The translations under genes were made by a program, and so were the position numbers. Source: Knoellia sp. p5-6-4 (GTDB lineage Bacteria; Actinomycetota; Actinomycetes; Actinomycetales; Dermatophilaceae). From it: a DNA stretch of 64,000 bases. The notes beneath the pieces were generated by a model that searched no databases, was not told the DNA's origin, and saw only the letters and a program-made list of their open reading frames with translations. The DNA lies in the NCBI RefSeq assembly GCF_029222705.1, contig NZ_JARGZF010000001.1, forward strand, positions 1,856,437 through 1,920,436, in the 5' to 3' direction. Shown in pieces: positions 26,338 to 34,328 of this stretch. Position 1 is the stretch's first letter. Each line of letters opens with the position of its first letter.

Positions 26338-27372
26338 TCAGGCCGACTCGCGCACCACCAGGGTCGTAGGCAGCACGGTCGCGTGCTCGACCGGCTCGCC
26401 GGCCAGCAGCCGCAGCAGCTTGTCGGCCATGGCCTGGCCCATCTGCACCGTGTGCTGGTCGACCGTCGTCAGGCCGATCTCGCCGCGTGTGGCGTAGAGG
26501 CTGTTGTCGAAACCGACGACCGGGACGTCCTGCGGCACCCGCAGCCCGGCCTGCTCGAAGGCGAGCAGGGCACCCCGGGCCATGAAGTCGGAGGCGACGA
26601 AGATGGCGTCGAGGTCGGGGTGCTCGCGCACGATCTGCAGCCCGGCGCGCAGGCCCCCCTCGATGGTGAAGTCGCCGCGGGCGAGGCGGTTGTCGGGGAG
26701 CCCGGCCTCGGCCAGGACCTGGCGCCACCCGGTCTCGCGGTCGATGGCGGCCGGCATGTCCTCCGGGCCGGTGATCGTGGCGATGCGCGTGCGCCCCAGG
26801 TCGACGAGGTGCTGCGTGGCCGTCCTCGCCCCGCCGAGGTTGTCGGCGTCGATGTAGTAGGGCGCCGGCTGGGTCGACCCGTCGCCGAGCATGGGCCGAC
26901 CGCCGAAGACCACCGGCAGGTCGGGGTCGAGGCCGGTGAGGAAGTGGTCGCCGGTGTGGTGCGAGACGACGATGGCCCCGTCGACGTTGCCGCCCCGCAG
27001 GTAGTTGCGAGTCTTCTCCGACGGCGAGGAGGGGTGTGTCAGCTGGAGGTTGAGCACGTACTCGCTGTCGTCGAGCCGGTCGCTGATCCCCTGCACGACG
27101 TCGGCGAAGTAGGGGTCCCCGAAGACGCGGTGCGCGTCCTCGGGGACCACCAGGGCGATCGCCATGGTGTGCCGTGCCGCCAGCGAGCGGGCCGCCCGGT
27201 TGGGCACGTAGCCCAACCGCTCGATGGCCTCGTTGACAGCAGCGAGCACCTGCGGGCTGACCTTCGGCGAGCCGTTGACGACGCGGGAGACGGTGGCGCG
27301 GGAGACCCCGGCCGCGGTCGCGACCTCCTCGAGGGTCGGCCGCGCCGGCACGGTGGCCTCGGCGCGGCTCAC
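26338..27372 (-). CDS. cebR: LacI family regulator, CebR-like
   Basis: A 344-aa repressor with the LacI helix-turn-helix and hinge at about 8-60 (TLEEVATAAGVSRATVSRVV) and a periplasmic-binding-protein-like effector domain. It ends the sugar operon, its GTG start overlapping the beta-glucosidase stop (GTGA). In Streptomyces CebR controls cebEFG-bglC by binding TGGGAGCGCTCCCA and releasing it with cello-oligosaccharides. The same gene set and near-identical operator (32087-32118) are here, so cello-oligosaccharide control is likely. The symbol rests on this synteny. Confidence 0.85.
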   Translation of the reverse strand: MSRAEATVPARPTLEEVATAAGVSRATVSRVVNGSPKVSPQVLAAVNEAIERLGYVPNRAARSLAARHTMAIALVVPEDAHRVFGDPYFADVVQGISDRLDDSEYVLNLQLTHPSSPSEKTRNYLRGGNVDGAIVVSHHTGDHFLTGLDPDLPVVFGGRPMLGDGSTQPAPYYIDADNLGGARTATQHLVDLGRTRIATITGPEDMPAAIDRETGWRQVLAEAGLPDNRLARGDFTIEGGLRAGLQIVREHPDLDAIFVASDFMARGALLAFEQAGLRVPQDVPVVGFDNSLYATRGEIGLTTVDQHTVQMGQAMADKLLRLLAGEPVEHATVLPTTLVVRESA

Positions 27373-28817
27373 CCTTCCCCGGGCAGGTCGAGGGCCCGCG
27401 CGGCGATGACGCGGGCGTACAGGTGGCCGCTGTCCTTGATGGTCCGCTCCTGGGTCTGGTAGTCGACTCGGACGATACCGAACCGCTGGGAGTAGCCCCA
27501 GGACCACTCGTAGTTGTCCATGAGCGACCAGTAGAAGTAGCCCTTGACCGGCACGCCCCGGTCGACCGCGTCGAGCACGGCGCCGAGGTGGTCGCGCAGG
27601 TAGGCAGCCCGGGCGTGGTCGTGGACGGCCCCGTCCGGCGACACCACGTCGTCGAAGGCGGCGCCGTTCTCGGTGACGTAGAGGTCGGTACCGGCGGGCC
27701 CGGCATACTCCTCGTGCAGCCGCACGAGCAGGCGGGTGAGGCCCTCGGGCTGGACCTCCCAGCCCATGGCGGTGTTCGCCAGCGGGCGGGGGTGGCGGTA
27801 CACGTCGTCGGCGGCAGGGAAGGGCGAGCGGGTCGGGCGGCCGGTGTCGGCCTCGGTGGCCACGGCCTGCTCCGGCGGCCGGCAGCTGACGAGCTCGCCC
27901 TGGTAGTAGTTGACCCCCAGGACGTCGATCGGGGTCGAGATCACCTCGAGGTCGCCCTCCTGCACGACGTCCTCGAGGCCCAGGCCGGCCACGTCGTCGA
28001 GCAGGTCCTTCGGGTAGGCGCCGCGGAAGATGGGGTCGAGGAAGACGCGGTTCATCTGAGCGTCGAGCCTGCGCGCGGCATCGACGTCGCCGGGGTCCTG
28101 GGGGTCGAGCGGGTCGGGCACGGTGTGGTTGAGCGTGAGGCCGAGGCTCAGCTGCGGGTCGCGCTCGCGCAGCGCCCGGGTGGCCAGGCCGTGGGCGAGC
28201 ATGAGGTGGTGCGCCGCAGCCAGGCCGGCGCGCACCTCCGTGCGTCCGGGAGCGTGGACGCCGGCGGTGTAGCTCAGGAACGAGGAGCACCACGGCTCGT
28301 TCAGCGTGGTCCACGTCGTGACCCGGTCTCCGAGGCGGTCGTGCACGGCGAGGGCGTAGTCGACGAAGCGCTCGGCCGTCTCGCGGCTGGTCCAGCCGCC
28401 GCGGTCCTCCAGGGCCTGCGGCAGGTCCCAGTGGTAGAGGGTTAGCCACGGCGCGATGCCCTGTGCGAGCAGCTCGTCGACGAGGCGCTCGTAGAAGTCG
28501 AGGCCGCGCGCGTTGACCGGGCCGCCGTCCGGGCAGACCCGGGCCCAGCTCGTGGAGAACCGGTAGGAGTCCAGGCCCAGCCGCGCCATGAGCGCGACGT
28601 CCTCACGGTAGCGGTGGTAGTGGTCGCAGGCGACATCGCCGTTGTCGGCGCCGAGGACCGCGCCCGGGACGCGGCTGAAGGTGTCCCAGATCGAGGCGGT
28701 GCGTCCGTCCTCGAAGGCGGCGCCTTCGATCTGGTATGCCGCGGTGGCGGCTCCCAGCACGAAGCCGGCGGGCAGCGCACGGGTGCTGGTGGCGGGTGCG
28801 GGGGCTGTGGTGGTCAT
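27369..28817 (-). CDS. bglC: GH1 beta-glucosidase
   Basis: Hydrolyses imported cellobiose or other beta-glucosides in the cytoplasm. The 482-aa protein has acid/base Glu174 in TLNEPW and nucleophile Glu382 in YVTENGA, both canonical for family 1. The N-terminal FVLGAATAAYQIEG is the family start. There is no signal peptide. The ATG at 28817 overlaps the stop of the upstream permease gene (ATGA), so it is part of the transport operon. Confidence 0.94.
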   Translation of the reverse strand: MTTTAPAPATSTRALPAGFVLGAATAAYQIEGAAFEDGRTASIWDTFSRVPGAVLGADNGDVACDHYHRYREDVALMARLGLDSYRFSTSWARVCPDGGPVNARGLDFYERLVDELLAQGIAPWLTLYHWDLPQALEDRGGWTSRETAERFVDYALAVHDRLGDRVTTWTTLNEPWCSSFLSYTAGVHAPGRTEVRAGLAAAHHLMLAHGLATRALRERDPQLSLGLTLNHTVPDPLDPQDPGDVDAARRLDAQMNRVFLDPIFRGAYPKDLLDDVAGLGLEDVVQEGDLEVISTPIDVLGVNYYQGELVSCRPPEQAVATEADTGRPTRSPFPAADDVYRHPRPLANTAMGWEVQPEGLTRLLVRLHEEYAGPAGTDLYVTENGAAFDDVVSPDGAVHDHARAAYLRDHLGAVLDAVDRGVPVKGYFYWSLMDNYEWSWGYSQRFGIVRVDYQTQERTIKDSGHLYARVIAARALDLPGEG

Positions 28818-29722
28818 CCTTTGACGGCTCCTTGCATGATGCCGGCCACGAGCTGACGGCCCGCGACGACGAAGAGGGCGATGAGGGGAAGGGCGGCCAG
28901 CACGACGCCGGCCAGGACGAGCGAGTAGTCGACGTAGTAGGCGGCCTGGAGCTGCTGCAGCGCGACGGGAAGCGTCGGGTTGCCGGGCTCGAGGACGATG
29001 AAGGGCCAGAAGAAGTTGGTCCACGTCGCGATGAAGGTGAACAGGCCGAGCATCGCGGCGCCGGGCCGGCTCGCCGGCAGGGCGACGTGCCAGAAGGTGC
29101 GGATCATGGAGCAGCCGTCGACCCGGGCCGCCTCGACCAGCTCGTCGGGCAGCGACTCGCGCAGGTACTGCGTCATCCAGAACACGCCGAAGGCGTTGAC
29201 CATGGCGGGGACGATCACCGCGCCGAGGCTGCCGATCCAGCCGAGCTTGGCCATGAGGATGAACAGCGGCACGACGCCGAGCTGGGTCGGCACGGCCATC
29301 GTGGCGACCACGAAGGCGAGCAGCCCCTTCTGGCCGCGGAACCGCAGCTTGGCGAACGCGAAGCCGGCGAGCGTCGAGAAGGCCACGACCGAGAACGAGA
29401 CGACTCCCGAGACGATGACGCTGTTCCGGAAGGCGGTCCAGAACGGCACCGTGTCGAGCACCGTCTTGGCGTTGGCGAAGAAGTTGCCGCCGGGGAGCAG
29501 CGGCACCTGCCCGGCGTTGATGGCGGAGGCGTCCTTGCTGCCGATGAGGAAGGACCACCACAGCGGGAACACCGAGGCGAGCAGCACGACGAGGAGGAAG
29601 GCGTAGACCATGGGGGTCGCCCTGCTGGTGCCCTGGGCGTGCCCTCGGCGTGTCCTCGGCCCGGAGCCTCGGGCTCGGCGAGGAGCGAGGACGCTCTGGG
29701 GGACGATGGGGGGAGCGCTCAT
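28814..29722 (-). CDS. cebG: Carbohydrate ABC transporter permease (CebG-like)
   Basis: A 302-aa inner-membrane protein with six predicted helices and the EAA loop EAARVDGCSMIRTFWHVALP that docks the ATPase. It begins at ATG 29722, overlapping the stop of the first permease gene. The basic N-terminus (APRRARGSGPRTRRGH) is cytoplasmic. No ATPase gene is in the operon; cellobiose systems of this type usually borrow a shared multi-sugar ATPase (MsiK) encoded elsewhere. Confidence 0.9.
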   Translation of the reverse strand: MSAPPIVPQSVLAPRRARGSGPRTRRGHAQGTSRATPMVYAFLLVVLLASVFPLWWSFLIGSKDASAINAGQVPLLPGGNFFANAKTVLDTVPFWTAFRNSVIVSGVVSFSVVAFSTLAGFAFAKLRFRGQKGLLAFVVATMAVPTQLGVVPLFILMAKLGWIGSLGAVIVPAMVNAFGVFWMTQYLRESLPDELVEAARVDGCSMIRTFWHVALPASRPGAAMLGLFTFIATWTNFFWPFIVLEPGNPTLPVALQQLQAAYYVDYSLVLAGVVLAALPLIALFVVAGRQLVAGIMQGAVKG

Positions 29723-30675
29723 CGCCGGCCTCCTGATTCGGTGGCCGCGATGCGGCGGGTGATGAGGAAGTTCACGAGGCTGATCAGCACGATCAGCAGG
29801 AAGAGCAGCCAGGCGACGGCCGCGGCCCGCCCGAAGTTCTGCTGGCCCCAGCCGGTCTGCCAGAGGAAGAGCGTGAGGGTCTGCCACTGCCGGTCCGCGC
29901 CGCCCTGGCCCGCCTGGTCGAACATGCGCGCCTCGTCGAAGATCTGCAGGCCGCCGATCGTCGAGGTGATGACGACGAAGATGATCGTGTTGCGCAGCAG
30001 CGGCACGGTGAGCGAGAAGAACGTGCGCACCCGCCCGGCCCCGTCGATGAGGGCCGCCTCGTAGTAGTCGCGGGGGATCGCCTGCATCGCCGCGAGGAAG
30101 ATCAGGGCGTTGTAGCCGGTCCAGCGGAAGTTGACCATCGTGGCGATGGCCAGGTGGCTGGGGATGACGTCGACGTGCCAGCGGACGGGGTCGATGCCCA
30201 CCAGGCCGAGGGCCTGGTTGATGAGGCCGAACCGGTCGCCGAAGAGGTCGTTGAAGATCAGGGCGACGGCCACGGGGGCGACGACGTAGGGCAGCAGCAC
30301 GCCCATCCGCCAGAACGTGCGGCCCCGCAGGCTGGTGTCGAGGGCGGCGGCGATGAGGATGGCGAGGACGACCTGCGGCACGCTCGAGAGCAGGAAGATG
30401 CTCAGGGTGTTGCGCAGGCTGCGCCAGAAGTACTCCTGCTGGAGCACGGTGGCGTAGTTCTCGATCCCGACGAACTCGCCCCTGCCGCCGATGAGGTTCC
30501 AGTCGTGCAGCGACACGTAGGCGGTGTAGAGCAGCGGGAACAGCCCGACGAGGGCGAAGAGCAGGAAGAACGGGGAGATGTAGAGGTAGGGGGCGACGCG
30601 CGCGTCCCAGCGGCTCAGGCGCTGGCGCGCGGCCGACCGCCTCCGCGTCGCGAGGGGCAGGGCGTGGTCTGTCAC
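29719..30675 (-). CDS. cebF: Carbohydrate ABC transporter permease (CebF-like)
   Basis: A 318-aa permease with six membrane segments (YLYISPFFLLFALVGLFP is the first) and the EAA-type loop EAALIDGAGRVRTFFSLTVP. GTG at 30675 is chosen because GGAGA lies 8-9 nt upstream; the frame extends 14 codons farther into the intercistronic hairpin region. Forms a heterodimeric channel with the product of the next gene. Confidence 0.9.
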   Translation of the reverse strand: MTDHALPLATRRRSAARQRLSRWDARVAPYLYISPFFLLFALVGLFPLLYTAYVSLHDWNLIGGRGEFVGIENYATVLQQEYFWRSLRNTLSIFLLSSVPQVVLAILIAAALDTSLRGRTFWRMGVLLPYVVAPVAVALIFNDLFGDRFGLINQALGLVGIDPVRWHVDVIPSHLAIATMVNFRWTGYNALIFLAAMQAIPRDYYEAALIDGAGRVRTFFSLTVPLLRNTIIFVVITSTIGGLQIFDEARMFDQAGQGGADRQWQTLTLFLWQTGWGQQNFGRAAAVAWLLFLLIVLISLVNFLITRRIAATESGGRR

Positions 30676-30696
30676 GGGGGGTCTCCTTCGGTGGCG

Positions 30697-30729
30697 CCCG
30701 GGCGGCCGGTGTCTCACCGGCCGCCCGGG
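30697..30729 (-). terminator. Hairpin between the binding-protein and permease genes
   Basis: A 15-bp perfect stem with a 3-nt loop, about 40 nt after the binding-protein stop and 22 nt before the permease start. Without a T-run it probably stabilises the 5' mRNA part or terminates partially, giving more binding protein than permease, as is common in sugar ABC operons. Confidence 0.75.
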
Positions 30730-30768
30730 GCTGCCAGCCGGCTCAGCAGGTCAGCCGGAGCCGACCGC

Positions 30769-32052
30769 TCAGCCGAGGGCCTTGACGTCGGCCACGAAGC
30801 GGTCCCACGACTGGGCCGGCGTCATCGAGCCGTCCTCGACACGCGTCAGCGCCTGCTGCATCGCGTCGTTGATGGGGAAGTACTTCGCGCCCTTGTAGGG
30901 GGTCACGGTCACGGCCTTGGCGCGCTCGGCGAACAGCTGACCGGTCGGCGCGTTGTTGAAGAACGCGTTCTTGACGTTCGTGAGGTCAGCGCTCTCGAGC
31001 GCCTTGGTCTGGCTCGGGAAGGCGCCGACCTTGACGAAGGCCTTGATCTGCTGCTCCGGCGCGGTGAGCCAGGCCGCCAGCTTCTGTGCCTCGGCCTGGT
31101 TCTTGCTCTGGGTCGGCACGGTCAGGTAGGAGCCGCCCCAGTTGCCGCCGCCACCGGGGAAGGTGTTGGCGACGTCCCAGCCCTTGACGCCCTTGGCGTT
31201 GCCCTCGATGACACCGAGCATCCAGCCCGGGCAGAGCATCGTGGCGAAGCCGTCCTTCTGGAAGCTGGCCACCCAGTCGTCGCTCCACTGCTGCAGGCCG
31301 GCCGAGAGGCCCTCCTCCTTGCCGGCCTTGACGACGGCGTCGAAGGTCTTGCGGACCTCGGGGTTCGTCGTCGCGATGATCGAGCCGTCGTCCTTCTTCT
31401 CGTAGGTCGACTCGACCTGGTTGATCATGCCCTGGTAGGTCGCGCCCATGGAGTCGAACCAGGGCACGTCGGTCTTGGCCTTGAACTGGCGGCCGGCGGC
31501 GAAGTAGCTGTCCCACGAGTCGCCGAGCAGCTGCGCGACGGCCTCGCGGTCACTGGGGAGCCCGGCCTTGGCGAAGAGGTCCGACCGGTAGCAGATCGCC
31601 TCCGGGCCGCTGTCGGTGCCGTAGCCGATGAGGCGGCCCTTGGCGTCGGTGGCGGCAGCGGTCTTCCAGTCGAGCCAGCGACCCTGCACGTCGTCGGACT
31701 TGAGGTCCTTGAACTTCGAGGAGTACTGCATGAGCTCGGGCAGCCAGTCGACCTCGACGGCCTCGATGTCGCTCAGCCCGCTGCCCGCGGCGAGGCGGGT
31801 GTTGAGGTTGTCGCGGGCCTCGTTGGTCGTGGCCGCCTTCTTGTGCTTGATGGTGACGTTGGGGTTGAGCTTCTGGTACTCGGTGAGGAGGTCCTCGTAG
31901 CCGAACTGGTTGAAGGTGGCCACGGTCAGGGTGACCTTCTTGGTGCCGGTCTGGGCTTCGGCGGAGGAGTCCTCCGTGCCGCACGCGCTGAGCGTGGCCA
32001 GCAGGCCGGCGGCGGTCACGGCGGCCAGCGGGGCGATTCGACGGTTGGGCAT
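30769..32052 (-). CDS. cebE: Sugar-binding lipoprotein of ABC transporter (CebE-like)
   Basis: A 427-aa extracytoplasmic solute-binding protein (family 1). The signal peptide ends in the lipobox LSAC with Cys24 as lipidation site, so it is membrane-anchored outside the cell. The mature part has the two-lobed sugar-binding pattern (ADAVEVDWLPELMQYS-like segments; CPGWMLGVIEGN). AAAGGAGTT lies before the ATG. It is first in the operon behind two CebR-like operators. Cello-oligosaccharide specificity is inferred from the operator and the GH1 gene. Confidence 0.92.
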   Translation of the reverse strand: MPNRRIAPLAAVTAAGLLATLSACGTEDSSAEAQTGTKKVTLTVATFNQFGYEDLLTEYQKLNPNVTIKHKKAATTNEARDNLNTRLAAGSGLSDIEAVEVDWLPELMQYSSKFKDLKSDDVQGRWLDWKTAAATDAKGRLIGYGTDSGPEAICYRSDLFAKAGLPSDREAVAQLLGDSWDSYFAAGRQFKAKTDVPWFDSMGATYQGMINQVESTYEKKDDGSIIATTNPEVRKTFDAVVKAGKEEGLSAGLQQWSDDWVASFQKDGFATMLCPGWMLGVIEGNAKGVKGWDVANTFPGGGGNWGGSYLTVPTQSKNQAEAQKLAAWLTAPEQQIKAFVKVGAFPSQTKALESADLTNVKNAFFNNAPTGQLFAERAKAVTVTPYKGAKYFPINDAMQQALTRVEDGSMTPAQSWDRFVADVKALG

Positions 32053-32086
32053 GAGAACTCCTTTGTCCTGACTCTGCGAGAGGCTT

Positions 32087-32118
32087 TGGGAGCGCTCTCA
32101 TGTGTGAGAGCGCTCTCA
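32087..32118 (-). promoter_or_regulatory. Double CebR-type operator upstream of the sugar operon
   Basis: TGGGAGCGCTCTCA (32087-32100) and the perfect palindrome TGAGAGCGCTCTCA (32105-32118), centres 18 bp apart, 35-66 bp before the binding-protein start. The first differs by one base from the Streptomyces CebR site TGGGAGCGCTCCCA. A TTGACG about 20-30 bp farther upstream could be the -35. The sites would lie around the transcript start, fitting repression. Confidence 0.85.
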
Positions 32119-32208
32119 CGACGCACAGAGTGGAGCCTGAGGTGCCGTCCCGTCAAGAGCGCCCGCCGGATCCGGTGCGCAAGCGCGCATCGATCCCACC
32201 GGATGAGA

Positions 32209-32943
32209 TCAGCGCACGACGAGGGCCAGCGCGGAGACCACCGTCGCGGCCAGCACGGCCTGGTCGAACCGGGCCTGGCTCAGCCGGCGCGCGGTGTGCA
32301 GGCCGGCCCATGCGCCCAGCAGCACCAGGGGCGCGAGCGCCAGCGTGCGCAGGAGTGTCTGGCTCGAGAAGAGCCCGAGCCCCGCGCTGAAGGGCACCTT
32401 GCAGAGGTTGACCCCGAAGAAGAACAGCGCGCCGGTGCCGAGGAAGCGCCGCTTCTCCACGCCCTGGGCGACGAGGTAGAGCGTCATGACCGCGCCGGCC
32501 GCGTTGGCGGTCATCGTGGCGAAGCCGGCGCCCAGGCCGGTGCCGATGGCCGCCGTGCGCGAGGAGCCGACGGTGTCGGTGTCGGGGGGTCTGCGCCGCA
32601 CGAGGAGCTGCAGGCCGGCCATGACCAGCAGCAGCACGCCGATGGAGCGGCGCAGCACGGTGTCGTCGACGACGGCGAGGAAGGCGGCGCCGAGCACCAG
32701 GCCGGGGAGGACCGCGGGGATGAGCCGGCGCAGCAGCCTCCGGTCGGCGTCGTGCCGGTAGTGCCAGACGGCCACGAGGTCGCCCACGATGAGCAGCAGG
32801 AGGATCGCCGCGGTCGACTCGCGCGCGGGCATGACGCTGGCGAAGATCGCGATCGCGATGCTGGCCAGGCCCCCGATCGCGGTCTTGGCGTAGCCGATCA
32901 GCAGGGCGGCCACCCCCAGCAGCAGTGCGGCCGTCAGCGTCAT
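32209..32943 (-). CDS. TSUP family (TauE/SafE-type) membrane permease
   Basis: A 244-aa polytopic membrane protein with about 7-8 hydrophobic segments and the family's repeated pattern (LLLGVAALLIGYAKTAIGGLASIAIAIFA; GAGFATMTANAAGAVMTLYLVAQG). Relatives export or import sulfite, sulfoacetate and other small anions, so the substrate is open. Its ATG overlaps a 27-codon frame that looks like the tail of a LacI protein. No regulator or sulfur gene is adjacent. Confidence 0.85.
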   Translation of the reverse strand: MTLTAALLLGVAALLIGYAKTAIGGLASIAIAIFASVMPARESTAAILLLLIVGDLVAVWHYRHDADRRLLRRLIPAVLPGLVLGAAFLAVVDDTVLRRSIGVLLLVMAGLQLLVRRRPPDTDTVGSSRTAAIGTGLGAGFATMTANAAGAVMTLYLVAQGVEKRRFLGTGALFFFGVNLCKVPFSAGLGLFSSQTLLRTLALAPLVLLGAWAGLHTARRLSQARFDQAVLAATVVSALALVVR

Positions 32944-33023
32944 CGTGACGGCACCGATGTGCTGGCCCGGACCACCAGCTCGGCCGCCTCGACGAGCTCT
33001 CTGGTGACCTGCGGGGTCGTCAC
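32940..33023 (-). pseudogene. Possible C-terminal tail of a lost LacI-type regulator
   Basis: A 27-codon frame ending in ELVVRASTSVPSR, which resembles the usual C-terminus of LacI proteins (ELVVRAST). It has no ribosome binding site of its own and its stop overlaps the TSUP start. It could be chance, since the segment is short. Confidence 0.35.
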
Positions 33024-33059
33024 GGCGGCGAGTCTAACGAGGGGTCCTCCGGGCGCCGG

Positions 33060-33464
33060 TCAGGCCACGAGGAGGCCGAGGCCCAGGGTCGTCAGGCTCA
33101 CTGCGAGCAGGGCCGCGCCGGCGAAGACCAGGGCGATCAGCCGGTTGGGTCTGGTGCGCCCGGCGCCCATGGAGGAGAAGAAGAAGCCGCCCGGCATGAG
33201 CAGGGCGGCCACGGCCACCCCGGAGCGCGCCAGCCAGCCGAGGGCGCCGTCGAGCCCGCTCGCGTCGACGAAGGGTTGGCAGGCCAGGGCGAGAAGGAGC
33301 AGCACCCCCGCGTGGGCGTGGCCGGCGCGGGCGAACTTCTCCTGGAAGGGCGTCACCTCGGCCCGGCCGCGCACGATGCTGAGCAGGTAGAGGCCGCCGG
33401 TCTCGACCGTCACGAGGGACAGCAGGAGGATCCCGGCCAGGATGCGGCTCTCGTCGGACAGCAT
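33060..33464 (-). CDS. Small four-helix membrane protein of unknown function
   Basis: A 134-aa protein with four hydrophobic segments (about 8-28, 45-65, 75-95, 110-132) and a conserved-looking loop FQEKFARAGHAHAGVLLL between the first two. The ATG at 33464 has GGGAGA upstream. It is divergent from a MerR regulator and shares a palindromic control region with it, so it is very likely that regulator's target. I do not recognise a function. Confidence 0.7.
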   Translation of the reverse strand: MLSDESRILAGILLLSLVTVETGGLYLLSIVRGRAEVTPFQEKFARAGHAHAGVLLLLALACQPFVDASGLDGALGWLARSGVAVAALLMPGGFFFSSMGAGRTRPNRLIALVFAGAALLAVSLTTLGLGLLVA

Positions 33465-33484
33465 GACGTCTCCCTGGGATGCGG

Positions 33485-33530
33485 CATTGGATAGTGAACT
33501 CACCAACATTGGATAACCAACTATCCAATG
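33485..33530. promoter_or_regulatory. MerR-type operator region with three half-sites
   Basis: CATTGGATA at 33507-33515 and TATCCAATG at 33522-33530 form a perfect 9-bp inverted repeat with a 6-nt spacer. A third half-site CATTGGATA sits at 33485-33493, 22 bp (about two helical turns) away, and with its next two bases also forms an 11-bp inverted repeat with the last arm. It lies between the divergent membrane protein and MerR genes. Confidence 0.8.
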
Positions 33531-33545
33531 TGTCAAGATCGGCCC

Positions 33546-34178
33546 ATGTGGATGTCCGAGCTCTCCGAGCGCAGCGGCGTGCCGGTGGCGACGGTGAAGT
33601 TCTACCTGCGCGAGGGCCTGCTGCGGCCGGGCGAGGCGACCGGCGCAACCCGGGCGCGCTACGAGGAGCGGCACGTGGAGCGCCTGCGGCTCATCCGGGC
33701 GCTGGTCACCGTGGCCGGCATGAGCCTGGCCCGGGTGCGAGAGGTGCTCGAGGCCGTCGACGACGAGACCCGCCCGCTCGACGCAGCCATCGGCAGCGCC
33801 CACACCGCGCTCTCCCAGGAGCCGTCGGTCGAGCCGTCGGCCGGGTCGACGCAGCGGGTGGCGCGCCTCATCCGGAGCCGGCGCTGGCGGGTGGAGCCCG
33901 ACGGGCGCCACGCCCGCGCCCTCGCCGCCGCGCTCGACGCCATGGACGCCGCCGGCCAGCCCCTGGGCGAGGAGGTGCTCGAGACCTACGTGCGCGCGGC
34001 TTCGGACATCGCCCGCGCCGACCTCGGTGGGCTGCGCGGCCTGGGCCGGGAGGAGGCGACGACGTTCGCCGTCCTCGGCACGTTGCTCACCGAGCCGGTG
34101 ATCACCTCGCTGCGCCGGATGGCCCAGGAGGACCTCGCCCGCCGCAACCTCGGCCGCCACAGTCCTTCGCGCGGCTGA
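33546..34178 (+). CDS. MerR family transcriptional regulator
   Basis: A 210-aa regulator with the MerR winged helix at the N-terminus (MSELSERSGVPVATVKFYLREGLL) and a helical C-terminal region of 130 residues with no cysteine cluster, so probably not a metal sensor. The first in-frame ATG (33528) lies inside the operator, hence ATG 33546 or 33552 is preferred. No clear ribosome binding site precedes either, so it may be leaderless. It probably controls itself and the divergent membrane protein. The effector is unknown. Confidence 0.87.
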   Translation: MWMSELSERSGVPVATVKFYLREGLLRPGEATGATRARYEERHVERLRLIRALVTVAGMSLARVREVLEAVDDETRPLDAAIGSAHTALSQEPSVEPSAGSTQRVARLIRSRRWRVEPDGRHARALAAALDAMDAAGQPLGEEVLETYVRAASDIARADLGGLRGLGREEATTFAVLGTLLTEPVITSLRRMAQEDLARRNLGRHSPSRG

Positions 34179-34328
34179 ACCACAGCGCTCCCGCCCGACG
34201 GGGCACGGGTGGGTCCTCCGCCGTCCCGGCCTCACCCGAACCGGTGGACCTTGCCGCGTTCGGGAGTCAGCCGGACCCGGCGGCGGCTACTGTCCCCGGC
34301 AGTTCACGCAGGGGGAGCAGGGGGAGCA

